This document shows positions 32,737 through 44,778 of a stretch of DNA of 64,000 bases, piece by piece. The position numbers and the translations under genes were made by a program. Below the pieces are notes generated by a model, which saw nothing but the letters and a program-made list of their open reading frames with translations, had not been told where the DNA came from and did no database searches. The first letter of the stretch is position 1. Each line of letters opens with the position of its first letter. The DNA lies in contig OX393570.1 of the NCBI GenBank assembly GCA_947652115.1, positions 9,200,846 through 9,264,845 of the forward strand. Reading direction: 5' to 3'. Source of the stretch: Blastomussa wellsi (taxonomy: Eukaryota > Cnidaria > Anthozoa > Scleractinia > Plerogyridae).

Positions 32737-35700
32737 GCATCTACAGTAATAAGGATTTTTCCGTTAATGTGATAAATGTGACCTATTTCAAAACATTTCT
32801 GGATACTTACGAGCCCCGATGCTTGAAAACGTTGTCGAGCATAAACAAACTGCAGGTAAAATCCACCAAAAAAAATCCATTTCAATTAACACGAATGATT
32901 CGATTCGCCAAATTGAAGAGGGTCAACGGCCTTGTAACTTGAGTGTCATTAAAATATACTCTGTATACTGTTCAGAAGATGAAAGAGAGAAATGGTCAGT
33001 TAAGAACATTTCAACTCAGCATTCTGTAAACGATTCGTGAAGTTAGCAGAAAAGCAACAATATACGAAGCAAGATCGAGATGCATTCAAATCAAACCGAG
33101 TAAGTAAATTATAAATAAAAAACTTGAAATAAACGTGATGCAGAATCTAGAAAGGTTCGATATCAACCCAGAAATAATTCAATAACTCACGGAATAAGGA
33201 ATTTATAAGCTAAGATTTGTCTTTCTACGTACCTGTCTAAATAGGTAAAACAACCAGCATGCCAAAATCCACTTTGTGTGAACGACCAGCAATCACCTCT
33301 CCAAGTGTGATGACAGTTACTTTTACGTCACGTCTGTGGGAGGATGGGCGTGACACAAGTCCGGTACTTCCGGCAATTTCTACTTCCGGTTAACGGACAG
33401 GGCAGAACAAGGGCAAATGTGAAAAGTAAACCCGAACAAAAAAGGTACATTTCAGTCATCGTTAAACATTGCCGAGATGATTTCATAAACGTTGGATAAA
33501 AGCATTAATAAATCTAGGTGAAAAACCCTTGTTGATGCGTGACACTTAAACTCTCATACAATTCGAATATGATACGTGATACAAGACGAAACGCATTTCC
33601 TTTTTCATCGATTGGATATGCGTAAAAATGCATGATTCAATGGCCAACAACGATATTACTTTTTTTCTTTCGGTTCATCTATACAGATACCACAACTGTT
33701 TGTATAAGAAATTTAGGCGTTTTAGCATATGGACCTAACCTATTTTGGGGGCAATTATTATTTTCCGTAGAACTTTGTTGTTGTTGTTGTGTCTGTGTTC
33801 TTGAAAGTTGCTGTTGTTGCAAGTAATGGGGACCTATCGAACTCTGAATCGGCGTATGATACTTTAACTAACGAGGCTCCTTTTGGGTCAATTATTAGAT
33901 AGCTGAAGCAATCTTCACGTGAAATCTACAGACAGTGTAGCAATGAAATGTAGCTAATCAGTTAATCATGACTACATAAAAATAAACTGCCAGCCGTGGA
34001 CTTCCGGAAACAACATTTTTATGAATCGACTCATTAAAAAAGCCGATAGGAAAGAATATTAATAGAACAGAGATTGGATTTCTGGTTTGACGCATTTGTG
34101 ACCCAAACTGACAAAGTAGTGACGTCTATGTACATTGCACCCTTACAGTGACCTGCAGCAGGAGCTACAAGTTTTCCGTCTCACCAGCCCGCTTCGTTTG
34201 CTGCCTCTGACAGGTCCACTGTTCACTGGTGTAGCTCCAAACTTGAGCCTAGTCGCAGGCTAGGAAAGAACGATCTTCTTAGCTTTAGAGTGAGAACAGT
34301 AGGGTCAAAAATTAAATGACTTCAACAGACTCATCAATACCTCTGCCAGGCTCCCCCCTCCCCTCTCCGCAAAACACCACCCATCATATTTCGCCAAAAA
34401 GTATTTTTACCCCTGCCGCGCCCTGCCCTGGGTAGAAGGAAAAGCCTCTGGTACCCAGGGTAGCCGCGCCCTCCACGAGAGAAACAAACGCTGTATTCCG
34501 ATAGTTACTGTGTTTACGTAAACACTTATGGGTCACTCCTTGATGAAATTGATATATATTGTATGGTCAGCACTGCCTTTATCCCATGTCCTTTTTGAGC
34601 CCCGGCATGGGAAGTTGAAATTCTACATCTGAACACACCTTGTTTAGTCTTCGTCTTCTTCGCAGCCGTTTGCCCGATCTTCACGCAAGATTTTTTCGCG
34701 TGGCGACTCAAGTAAGGGCTTTGAGTTTCCAGAAAAAATTATACCGGTCGTTTTTCCTACCAGTGATCTTGAGAAGAATCGTACACGAATCTGCCGTAAT
34801 TAGCCCAGTTTGACGGTCTTGCTGTTCGAACGGAGGAATTCAGCAGAGAACAGCTGTAGTGGATGGCAGATCATCCTTGTAGATATACCAAGTCAGTCAT
34901 CTGCAGAGCATTGACCTGGTTGAAACTTGCTCACACAGAGAGCACTTTCATGAAATTTCCCAGAGTTTGCCGTTGCCTCGATCAATATTGAGCCTCTGGA
35001 GGTTCAATATTGATCGAGGCAACGGCAAACTCAAGATTTAGCTAGTTTTAAGGCATGTCATTGAAACAAAGGAAACAAATAAATTAAATGAATTTATTGC
35101 CTACTATTTATTCGGTTAGAAAAAACTAACCTTCACGTTCAGGGGCGTTTTCAGCCCCCGAGGAAGGTTAATTTTGTCCAACAGAAACATAGGGCAATAA
35201 ATTCGCTCTTTTAAGCTGTCCCAGCAGCCTTTAGCATTTAGTCTTACATTGTGTTTTCATTTTATGTATTGCTGACCATGATCTACTCCAAGATCCGGCT
35301 TCACTCCGCTGCTGTTCAAGTGAAAGCAAGGGGCGATGCCGTGAGCAGTTCTCCCTGTCAGGACCCTATGTATTGTACATATACATGTGGTGTACGTTTT
35401 CTAAAAATGTTGTATTTTACAAAAAATGCGGGTGCTTTTGTTACCCAGTAATAAATCCATGACACCTTAGTAATTGTTGCTTTCCAAACTACTTACATGT
35501 ACATGATCACAAGAAAGCATGTTGGGGGTTGAATATGCTCCTTGTTGTCGACTTTTGAACCGTGACGACAGGTTACCAAAGCGTACATAAGAGTTTGTAT
35601 GAACCCGCATGGATTGCATGGATTGGAAATTGAATTGAGCTGAGAATATCTACTTTTTCCTTCGAAAAGCTGCTGTACAGTTTGAAATCTTACTTGGTGT

Positions 35701-36829
35701 TCATTTTTAGGGTCTTTCTGTGCGTACCGTATGCAAATGTACATATTGTTTTACCTTTGTTCTCGATTCTTTGTAGTTTGGGGCAGTATTGTTTATCTTT
35801 ATTTGTTTCTTTTGTTTTACGTCATCTGTGACCGGTACCTCCAGAAAGAGCCATTTTTATTTGTTTTTGAGCTTTTGAAAGCCACATGCACGACTTCTGT
35901 TTTAACGGTGTAAAATACTGTGATAAAACTCTTATAATTATAGTACGCCTTGGTTTACCTGTGACAAGCTATAACATCATCAGATACTTTATTACGATGC
36001 CAATAAATCTGAAAATGACGAAACTAAGATTTATTCGCTGTCGCGGGGGAGTGTAGAAAGGCAACGTTCGATGAAATCGTTTGTCGTATTTTGTTATTCA
36101 TGTAGTGTAGACAATTATCGTAGCTGGCCTTGGTCAGCCTTCAGCTCATGAAAAAGATATCTAACATTCACCACACAGTGGAAACGCTTTGTCATGTGCA
36201 TGACGTCACGATTCCTCAAGGTGGTCATCGTCAGCAAGGAAAGCCACGAGGCATCGATGACAGAATTTTGGCCCAAACATGCGAACGTACGATGCTTACA
36301 GCCAAAATTAGAGGAAAATTATGAAGGTGGAAATTGAGAGGTAATAAAACATAGAACAATCTACTTCTAGTATAAATCTTAACATTAAAAGTGGATTTAT
36401 ATTCTAAAATAGACGTGAAAACTGCAAAGGACCGCGAACGATAATGCTGCTAGTTGATGACGTAGGATCAGCAGAACATCAGCCAAAAATGAACTGTAAC
36501 ACAAACATCACTGCAAGGCTGACACTACGTGAAAAAGTTGACTTTGCGAGACAACAACCCGGGAAATTCCTCGAGTGCTTAAAACGAAGGTTTGCGAAAA
36601 CTCGCATTTGTTCCTCTGTCTGAACGAGTCGAAGTGAACCTAGCCCTGATAATTCGGGCAAGCGATTCAGAGGCTAGATTCATTGCCTCCTGATTTAAAT
36701 CGAGTCCCCGATAGAACTAACCGTCTGATGGCCCTAAACCAGGAAAACAGACTGCAAACAGAAAGATGGCGCGAGTTCGTTTGGCGAAACGCGTCGCACC
36801 AAAAGATCTGAAACGCCGTGCTTCGTATT

Positions 36830-37154
36830 TTAAAGGAGCACTGTCACGGTATTTTGGTATCATTTTAACATGCTGAAATATGTTCTTGCATCAATGGAAA
36901 TCCAAACCTAATGGTGTAGTTTTGTTACCTAGGACTATATCAGATATGATATAGTCAGTTTTTTTCAAATGTTAGAGTCATTTCTTGAAAATATCGCCAA
37001 AAATTCATTATGGTTTGCTCTCTGAGTCACAATTCATTTGATATCTTGATTAGTCCATCAGCAGCATCTTGAGCACAAGTAAAGGTACCAGGTAATTATT
37101 TTAGCAACAAATGAAGCTAAAAACACCGAAAACCCTGTGACAGTGCTCCCTTTA
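36830..37154. repeat. TTAA-flanked MITE
   Basis: The left end reads TTAAAGGAGCACTGTCACGG; the right end is its inverse, CTGTGACAGTGCTCCCTTTA. About 325 bp, no coding. It lies just downstream of the putative exon at 37176-37256 on the minus strand, so it would be intronic there. Confidence 0.6.
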
Positions 37155-37175
37155 TGCGAACGGTAGAACACTTAC

Positions 37176-37256
37176 TTCTAGAAATTCTAGAAACCTCTTC
37201 GCAGATCCCGGTGCGAATTTCATTCCGAAGAAACCATCACGATAATTAGACGCCAT
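37176..37256 (-). CDS. Probable first coding exon of an unidentified gene
   Basis: On the minus strand an ATG in good context (CAAGATGGCG) opens 27 codons beginning MASNYRDGFFGMKFAPGSAK, ending in phase 0 at a consensus donor (GAA before GTAAGTG). The short, Lys- and Phe-rich peptide has no signal sequence. I did not find the next exon in 33-37 kb, and do not recognise the family. It could also be a spurious frame near a CpG-rich promoter. Confidence 0.35.
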
Positions 37257-37742
37257 CTTGAGCTTTACCTGAGAGAAAAAGCCCGGGAAAGCCCGCCAAA
37301 GTTTGTCCGAGAGAAATCCCAGTACTTAGCGTCTACCTGTGCGCGCAGAACTTTTTATTTTGTTTGCAGCGGAAAATTTATTTTGTTTGTGGTGCGGAAA
37401 TTTAATTTGTTTGCAGTGTGGGAAGTTATTTTGTTTGCAGTATGAAAATTTATTTCGTTTGCAGCGCGTAAATTTATTTTATGGTGGAAGTTTCTTGTTT
37501 GGAATGCGATTGTACAGAATTTTATCCTGTCTGCAGTATGCAGGTTTATTTTGTTTGCTGGTCGCAGGGACTTCTTTTCATTGTAGTGTATAATTCAATT
37601 GTTAGTGCTTTACTTTTAAAATGTTTGTGAAAATTATTATTGAAATTGCTTTCCCTAATGGGCCACCGTAGATCTTGCTGTCACTTTCTGTTTCCATGGT
37701 GAAGCGGACGGAAGGCTGTTGGCTGTTTAGAAACTGTAATTC

Positions 37743-37891
37743 GACTCGTCCCCAGTCGTCTCCTGTGAGAAAATAGCAAGACGCGATGGATGATGGCAAG
37801 GAGGAAAGGCGGGAGACGTCTCTGACTGCCTCCTTCCCATCATTCCCCGCGCTTGTTATTTTTTCTGATAAGAGACGACTGGGGACGAGTC
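37743..37891. repeat. 149-bp inverted-repeat MITE
   Basis: Begins GACTCGTCCCCAGTCGTCTC and ends with the inverse, GAGACGACTGGGGACGAGTC: 20-bp perfect terminal arms. The middle is not palindromic. Confidence 0.65.
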
Positions 37892-38275
37892 AGATGCTGT
37901 AAGAAGATATCGACGTTTCCGCGACCACGACAGTGAATGTGTCGACCATCTAAATGGTTTCTCCAGATTCGAGGCTTGTACGATAATGTTACGATGATGT
38001 AGATATTGCCTGTTCTTCAAAACTCTCCATGTAACGGAGGTTTATAATAATAGCAGAAACCGGACTTCTCATGGCTGCGCCTCCTTGCTGTTCGTATATT
38101 GATCCATTATACAAAGTATGTGGATCACAAAACGAAATTCAGTAGTCCAAGTAGGTGTTGTGCGGTCAGCAAGACTGGGATCGTTCTCCAGTTTTAGTAG
38201 TGCGAGTTGAGAATTTAATTTATTGTAACGGTCAGTCCAACATGAGTTTAACACATGACCGCACTTAGTTTATAT

Positions 38276-38452
38276 ACCCTTTTCATAAATGGCTGCCAAT
38301 TTAAAATTCGTTTGTAAGCATTCAAATTAGCCTCACTAAACTCGTTTGGGAGAAACAATTCTTTTGAATTATCAACTCAAGAACGAGGTTAGTCAGGCTA
38401 ATTTTAATACTTACAAAAGAATTTATAATTGTCAGCCATTTATGAAAAGGGT
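38276..38452. repeat. 177-bp foldback MITE
   Basis: Arms ACCCTTTTCATAAATGGCTG and CAGCCATTTATGAAAAGGGT, continuing inward with AATTAGCCT, ACTCGTT and their inverses. Almost the whole element can pair. Confidence 0.65.
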
Positions 38453-39090
38453 CTATTGTCTTTTTCTTTTTGTTTCTATGTTTATGCCGCCTTTGTTGCC
38501 ATGGAGTTGAAACTGTTTCAATCTAAATCAGTATTTGATATTTTTTTCAGTAATTACCAGTCATTCAGTTTATTCTTAATGATAGTAAGAAAATTGTAAT
38601 GTATGAAATGATATGCCCATTTAATTTTGATAATTTCTTTACCGACTTCCTTCATCACGAGGAGAATAAAGATGCTGATCAGTCGTCGGTTTGCTCAAAG
38701 GTACATTTTCGTTTTGACGCTACTGTTGTTATTGCCATTCTGGTGTTATTGTTGCTAGGGAACGGAGCAACCACCGGGCATGGGGTCCCAAGCAGCGATC
38801 GATGGTTTTGCTTCAAAACTTTTTTACTTACCACTCCAGTGCAAGAAAATTCAATCGAAAACATCTTGTTATGAAAAGTAACCAAACACGGGCTGTCCAC
38901 TCGGCGCATTTTCTGTCGCGCACCGTTTGATACAATTTAATCAATTCTGTTTGTGTGTATGGTTGCTGGGCGTGAACACTCGTAACCCGGTAACCATGAC
39001 AACAGTGGCAATCGCGACAGGGAAATCCCGTTACAAACAGGTTATTTTCTTGTTTAACTCTGTGAGTTGCTAGGTGATAAACCAATTAGC

Positions 39091-39197
39091 TCATTTTAAA
39101 GGGTGAAGAAGTGCTCGCCAAACCATTAGCCTTTGACTCTAAACTAACACACAAGCGGACACAACGCCGCTGAAGAAATAACGAGCTGGAATTTACG
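39091..39197 (+). promoter_or_regulatory. Core promoter and untranslated first exon, acidic repeat gene 1
   Basis: A TATA-like CATTTTAAAGGG at about 39092 precedes a segment that ends AGCTGGAATTTACG at 39197, followed by a donor GTAAATATC. The same arrangement occurs before the other two genes (42738-42843 and 46389-46511), while the introns between differ in length. Conservation at both the TATA-like box and the donor, together with a CAG acceptor just before each coding frame, argues for a spliced 5' UTR. The start site is not located. Confidence 0.5.
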
Positions 39198-40144
39198 GTA
39201 AATATCATTTTAGCCCCTAGTTTTCAGTGATAACGACAATTTAGAAACTATAGAAACTGATTATATTTTAAAATGTCATTTGTTTGTTATAGTGTTCTTA
39301 AGTTCACAAATCATGCAACCTTCATTCCGTACTATGTCATATCTTACGATAAATAACATGTGCTAGAATACATCTGACGCAAGAGCTGGATGCTCCACTG
39401 CTATAAAAATTATCACTCGATATGAATTTCGGTGCCATTTTGAACGCTAAAATTCACTTGTTTCTTACATTCTAAAAAATTTTACCTTTTTGAATTTGTG
39501 GTGATATGTCATTTTAGTCACCGCTGAACACAAAACCAAACAGAACACTAAAAGCAAGCAGCTTTGCTGAAATAATTATATTGTTAAGAAAATCAAACTT
39601 CAAATATTGTCATAGCCTGATTTTCACCAGAACGGGAGTTCTAGAAATTAAGCAAGCAGATAATATCGCATAACATTCACCTAATTAGATGTAATTAACA
39701 GCCGTTGATTGTCATGTCTAATTAGGCCATTGCTTCACGTCATTGTGGTAACCTTGCCAAATTGAAGTTTTATTGAGATCAAAAGTCTCATAACATCGTC
39801 AGTAACTTCGTCTCCTTCTACGGAGTGTAGGGACAGGTTGATTCCCGGGTAAGAAGGGTCACTCTCTTTAAAGGAAGGGTAACTCTCTCTTTGACCTTCC
39901 ATTCAAACAAAAAGTCAGTAAATGGTCTGAATGGTAATGAAAGAATATGGAAATATAACCGGTTACGACCATGCATTAAATTTGACAGTACAACGATCAC
40001 TTGGGGCTATGCGTGATGAATTTTTAAGAAACAATGTGGCATCTTCTTTGTGACCCCCTTGAAAGATGATAGAATAACGAAAAGCGTACTGTTATCGCGT
40101 GCAAAATCACCTAACTGATTGCCTTTCTTGTTTATAAAGCAGGG

Positions 40145-41095
40145 ATGATTGCAAATATGAAAGTCCTGATTCTACTGTTGGTGGTTGCTGGTGGACAAGG
40201 AAGACCTCTCAGAGAGGGTGGTACATCAGATCAGGAGAAAGAAGGACCAGGGAGTCACGAAAATTATCTTTCTAATGAAAACGCGGTTCCACTCAAGACC
40301 AAGTATCTTTCTGCTAAAAACGAGGTAATACTCACTTTCAAGCATGTCCCTGCTGAAAACAAAGCTCCACTCTTTTTCAAGGATCTCCCATCCGAAAACA
40401 AGGTTCCACTTTCAACGAAGCAACTCTCTGCTGAAAACAAGGTTCCACTTTCAACAAAGCAACTCTCTGCTGAAAACAAGGTTCCACTTTCAACAAAACA
40501 ACTCTCTGCTGAAAACAAGGTTCCATATCCACTTTCAAGGAAGCAACTCTCTGCTGAAAACGAGGCTCCACTCTCAACGAAGCAACACTCTGTTGAAAAC
40601 GAGGTTCCACTTACAACGACGCAACTTTCTGCTGAAATGAAGGCTCCACTCGCTGCCAAGCACCCCTCTGCACGTGATGACCAGGAAGAACTTAATGGAA
40701 TGTTAAGTTTGGATATTGATTTCAAACTTAGTGACGTTGACTCTAAATTAATTTCTGAAGCATTACACGTAAAAGAATATAAGGAAGTACCTTTTGCGTC
40801 TGAACATAATATAAGGGAGTATAACTTGAAGTATAACGAGAAAAATGATTTTGTATTTGGTGATGATAAAGATGATGATGACGATAGTTGGGATGATGAC
40901 GATGATGATTATCGTAATGATGACAATGGCGAAAATTATGATGTTGATGACGATGATGATGATGATCAAATGTTTTTATATTGTGATTTCTATGATGGTT
41001 GTGATAATGATGATGATACTGATTATAATGTCGATTATGATAATGATGATGACACTAACGCAATTTTGATGATGTTATATCGAGAAAGATTATGA
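40145..41095 (+). CDS. Secreted 13-residue-repeat protein with Asp-rich tail, gene 1
   Basis: A 316-codon frame in one exon after acceptor AAAGCAG (40141-40142). Two starts are possible, Met1 and Met5; only Met5 is shared with gene 3, and it directly begins a signal peptide (MKVLILLLVVAGGQG). Residues about 30-170 are about ten tandem units of 13 residues, consensus LSAENKVPLSTKQ, one of them with a two-residue insertion. A middle region (KLISEALHVKEY, NIREYNLKY) follows, then about 65 residues dominated by Asp with Asn and Tyr, and a hydrophobic end AILMMLYRERL. A poly(A) signal AATAAA lies at 41163-41168. It is presumably extracellular; the tail could bind calcium. I do not recognise the family. 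Acidic secreted proteins of this sort are found in coral skeletal matrix, but that role is only a guess here. Confidence 0.75.
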   Translation: MIANMKVLILLLVVAGGQGRPLREGGTSDQEKEGPGSHENYLSNENAVPLKTKYLSAKNEVILTFKHVPAENKAPLFFKDLPSENKVPLSTKQLSAENKVPLSTKQLSAENKVPLSTKQLSAENKVPYPLSRKQLSAENEAPLSTKQHSVENEVPLTTTQLSAEMKAPLAAKHPSARDDQEELNGMLSLDIDFKLSDVDSKLISEALHVKEYKEVPFASEHNIREYNLKYNEKNDFVFGDDKDDDDDSWDDDDDDYRNDDNGENYDVDDDDDDDQMFLYCDFYDGCDNDDDTDYNVDYDNDDDTNAILMMLYRERL

Positions 41096-41162
41096 TAAAA
41101 TCAAGTATGATAAGAATGACTTATTTGTAAATATTAACAGAGGCCAAATTGTAATTTGGATG

Positions 41163-41168
41163 AATAAA
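41163..41168 (+). terminator. Poly(A) signal, gene 1
   Basis: AATAAA 68 bp after the stop codon, followed by GAGCCATAAAAAAAGACA. The same block follows gene 2 at 44846-44851. Gene 3 lacks an obvious copy. Confidence 0.6.
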
Positions 41169-41487
41169 GAGCCATAAAAAAAGACATTTACCACGGTGTT
41201 TATCTCAAAAACCGTATCGCTCCAATCCGTGGCTAGCTACCACTATGTTGTTTGTGTTATTAACACCAATTGTCCCCAATTTCGACCCCGTTGAACATCC
41301 TACAATAGGCCTGTAGCAAGCTGCCATGCATTAGTCGACGGTCAGGGTTGTACTGAACATCAGACTTGAAACAGGAGGCTAGGAACCTCATTGCGAAATT
41401 TAAAGTGCGATAACGTCTGTTGATATACTCTCAGTCTACCCGGCTTCCAAACAAGGACACCATCAAAACTGCAAGACTGATACTTCG

Positions 41488-41727
41488 TTAAAGGAGTACG
41501 TCTCGATATTTTGAGGCATTTTTTTGCGACGAACCTAATTCCCCTTAAAATGAAGTAAACCTAAAAATAATAGTTTACAAATAAGGAAGAAAAACAACAA
41601 AGAGGTGATGGTAAAGCGAAAAGGACCAAGGATCAGTGGAGAAGATTGAGATATATTAAAAATAACGATTTTGAAAACTTTAGGCTAAATTTTCAAATAG
41701 ACACAAAATGGAACGTAGATCCTTTAA
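41488..41727. repeat. TTAA-flanked MITE downstream of gene 1
   Basis: It starts TTAAAGGAGTACGTCTCG and ends ACGTAGATCCTTTAA. Two related copies lie at 45179-45417 (after gene 2) and 52491-52725; the first two were duplicated along with the genes. TTAA at both ends suggests a piggyBac-like target duplication. Confidence 0.6.
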
Positions 41728-42274
41728 AAAAATGACTTTGCGAGATATCATAACGGCCGAAACCAATTAAGCAAAGTTGCAACCGTGGACAGCTGTTTCG
41801 CCCTATATTGGGGCTCATCAGCACGTGTTGATGTCTCGCAAAGTCAGTTTATTTTTGGCTGATTAGGTCTGTTGCAGATCCCACATAAGTTAGCAGTATT
41901 ATCGTTCGCGGTCCTTTGCAGTTTTGTCTTCCAGCTACTTTTCCAAACAAGTTCGGCGCGTAGCAATCTTACTGATCGATTACATGGCGAATTTGAACCA
42001 GGTTTAAGGGTGAAGAGGGAGGAATGGAATTTCGTTGCGATAACATGGCGACTTTCAGCCCTGGAGGGAATTGAGGGGCAGGCCGGATTTAATTTTGTTG
42101 TGATTAGTAATGGCAAATTTCAGCCAGGAGGTGGGGGGCGTGTTGTCAAAATGGCGGCTTAGGTAGCATTTACTCGTATAAAAAATGAAAAAAGCCATGT
42201 CGAGCGTCATGCAATGGCAAGATTTTAGAAAAGAACTCGAAGAAGGATTTCAATATTCAAAAAGGCTTATACGT

Positions 42275-42310
42275 AGGGTTAGGGTTTAGGGTTAGCTAAA
42301 CACTAACCCT
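42275..42310 (+). repeat. Short interstitial telomere-like repeat
   Basis: AGGGTTAGGGTTTAGGGTTA, then an inverted CTAACCCTA. Only about three units of the animal telomere repeat TTAGGG and a facing partial unit. It lies in the spacer between genes 1 and 2 and has no counterpart in the next duplicated spacer at about 45690. Confidence 0.5.
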
Positions 42311-42737
42311 ATACCTTATACATAATCATGCTTGATCAACTTTGTCCCGGTCAGCAGTGACAACGTTTTTCATATAAACGCTCGGTAAGAGATGGCTTGG
42401 GGGAGACTGGGGTAACTCACCTACCAGGGTGAACCCTATTCCATATAAACAGGCCATAATTAAAGTTCAAGCTGTTGTTGCCCCAGGGAGTCAGTGAGTG
42501 TTGTTCGACCCAGGGAGTTATACAGTTTTGAAGCGCGTCACAAGGGCAGTCATTCGACGTATTTTCTGTCGCAGAACCGTTTGATACGATTTAATCAATT
42601 CTGTTTGTGTGTATGGTTGCTGGGCGTGAACAGTCGTAACCATGACAAAAGTGGCAATCGCGACAAGGAAATCCCGTTACAAACAGGTTATTTTCTTGTT
42701 TAAAGCTGTGAGTTGCTAGGTGATAAACCAAGTAGCT

Positions 42738-42843
42738 CATTTTAAAGGGTGAAGAAGTGCTCACCAAACCATTAGCCTTTGACTCTGAACTAACACACAA
42801 GCGGACACAACGCCGCTGAAGAAACAACGAGCTGGAATTTACG
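42738..42843 (+). promoter_or_regulatory. Core promoter and untranslated first exon, gene 2
   Basis: Near-identical to 39091-39197: CATTTTAAAGGGTGAAGAAG, then AGCTGGAATTTACG and a donor GTAAATATC at 42844. It is retained intact although the coding frame downstream is broken, so the copy could still be transcribed. Confidence 0.5.
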
Positions 42844-43818
42844 GTAAATATCATTTTAGCCCCTAGTTTTCAGTGATAAAGACAACTTAGAAACTATAGA
42901 TACTGATTATATTTTAAAATGTCATTTTTTTTGTTGTAGTGTTCTTAAGTTCACAAATCATGTAACCTTCCCGTAGAGAAATGAGACGGTTTTCATTCCG
43001 TACTATGTCATATCTAACGATAAATAACATGAGTTAGAATATAGCTAGATGCTTCACTGCTATAAAAATTATCACTCGATATGAATTTCTGTGCCATTAT
43101 GAGCGCTAAAACCCACTTGTTTCTTACATTCTAAAACATTTTATCTTCGGAATTTGTGGTGATATGTCATTTTATTTTTTTTAGTCACCGCTGCACATCG
43201 AAACCAAACAGAACACTTAAAGCAGGCAGCTTTGCTGAAATAATTATATTGTTAAGAAAATCAAACTACAAATATTGTCATAGCCTGATTTCCACCAGAA
43301 CGGGAGTTCTAGAAATTAAGCAAGCAGATAATATCGCATAACATTCACCTAATTAGATGTAAGTAACAGCCGTTGCTTGTTATGTCTAATTAGGCGATGA
43401 CTTCACGTCATTGTGGTAACCTTGCCAAATTGAAGTTTTATTGAAATCAAAAATCTCATGACATCGTTAGTAACTTCGTCTCCTTCTACGGAGTGTAGAG
43501 ACAGGTTGATTCCCGGGTAAGAAGGGTCACTCTCTTTAAAGGAAGGGTGACTCTCTCGTTGACCTTCCATTCAAACAAAAAGTCAGTAAATGGTCTAAAT
43601 GGTAATGAAAGAATATGGAAATATAACCGGTTACGACCATGCATTAAATTTGACAGTACAACAATCACTTGGGGCTATGGTATTGCATGATGGATTTTTA
43701 CGAAACAATTTGGCATCTTCTTTGTGACCCCCTTAGAAGATGATAGAATAACGGAAAACGCGCTGTTATCGCGTGCAAAATCACCTAATTAGTTGCCTTT
43801 CTTGCATATAAAGCAGGG

Positions 43819-44778
43819 ATGATTGCAAATATGAAAGTCCTGATTCTGCTGTTGGTGGTTGCTGGTGGACAAGGAAGACCTCTCAGAGAGGGTGGTACAT
43901 CAGATCAGGAGAAAGAAGGACCAGGGAGTCCCGAAAATTATCTCTCTTCTGAAAACGCGGTTCCACTCAAAGCCAAGTATCTTTCTGCTAAAAACGAGGT
44001 AATACTCACTTTCAAGCATGTCCCTGCTGAAAACAAAGCTCCACTCTTTTTCAAGGATCTCCCATCCGAAAAAGAGGCTCTACAGACAACGAAGTAACTC
44101 TCTGCTGAAAACAAGGTTCCACTTTCAACGAAGCAACTCTCTGCTGAAAACAAGGTTCCACTTTCAACGAAACATATCTCTGTTGAAAAATAGGTTCCAT
44201 ATCCACTTTCAAGGAAGCAACTCTCTGCTGAAAACGAGGCTCCACTCTCAACGAAGCAACACTCTTTTGAAAACGAGGTTCCACTTACAACGACGCAACT
44301 TTCTGCTGAAATGAAGGCTCCATTCGCTACCAAGCACCCCTCTGCACCTGATGAGCAGGAAGAGCTTAATGGAATGTTAAGTTTGGATATTGATTTCAAA
44401 CTGACTGACGTTGACTCTAAATTAATTTCAGAAGCATTACACGTAGAAGAATATAAGGAAGTACCTTTTACGTCTGAACATAATATAAGGGAGTATAATT
44501 TGAAGTATAACGAGAAAAATGATTTTGCAGTTGGTGATGATGAAGATAATGATGACGAAAGTTGGGATGATGACGATGATGATTATGATAATGATAATGA
44601 TGGCGAAAATTATGATGTTGATGGCGATGACGATGATGAGGATGATCAAACGTTTTTATACTTTGATTTCGATGATGGTTGTGATGATGATGATGATGAT
44701 ACTTATTATAATGACGATTATGATAATGATGATGACACTAACGCAATTTTGATGATGTTATATCGAGAAAGATTATAA
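43819..44778 (+). pseudogene. Acidic repeat gene 2, broken by two nonsense codons
   Basis: A duplicate of gene 1, with 3,674 bp between their starts and close identity in signal peptide, first repeats, middle region and Asp-rich tail. The frame is uninterrupted over 320 codons except for TAA at 44095-44097 (CAA in gene 1) and TAG at 44191-44193 (where gene 1 has an AAG codon). There is no frameshift, and the region after the second stop is well preserved and ends with the same AILMMLYRERL. Translation from the start would give about 92 residues: a signal peptide with fewer than six repeats. Either a recent pseudogene or a gene for a short secreted repeat peptide. Confidence 0.75.

Larger units (their letters stand above)
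30091..37175. other. Upstream region of the kinase gene, no certain exon
   Basis: I looked here for the signal-peptide exon of the kinase gene and found none that is convincing. A segment at about 33233-33330 on the minus strand ends in a good donor (GACAG before GTACGTAG) and could be an untranslated first exon; its frames carry stops. The stretch holds the microsatellite at 30487, the Mutator-like element at 31392-32736, and from 32.8 to 36.8 kb only short unrecognised frames, plus a short palindrome at about 34960-35030 (GAGTTTGCCGTTGCCTCGAT). Confidence 0.45.

Noticed and set aside
34526..34711. Lys-rich minus-strand segment with KKSCVKIGQTAAKKTKTK and a GT after it
   Set aside because: It lacks an upstream ATG and I found no partner exon. 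The donor GTGTGT is weak. It could be real but cannot be supported.
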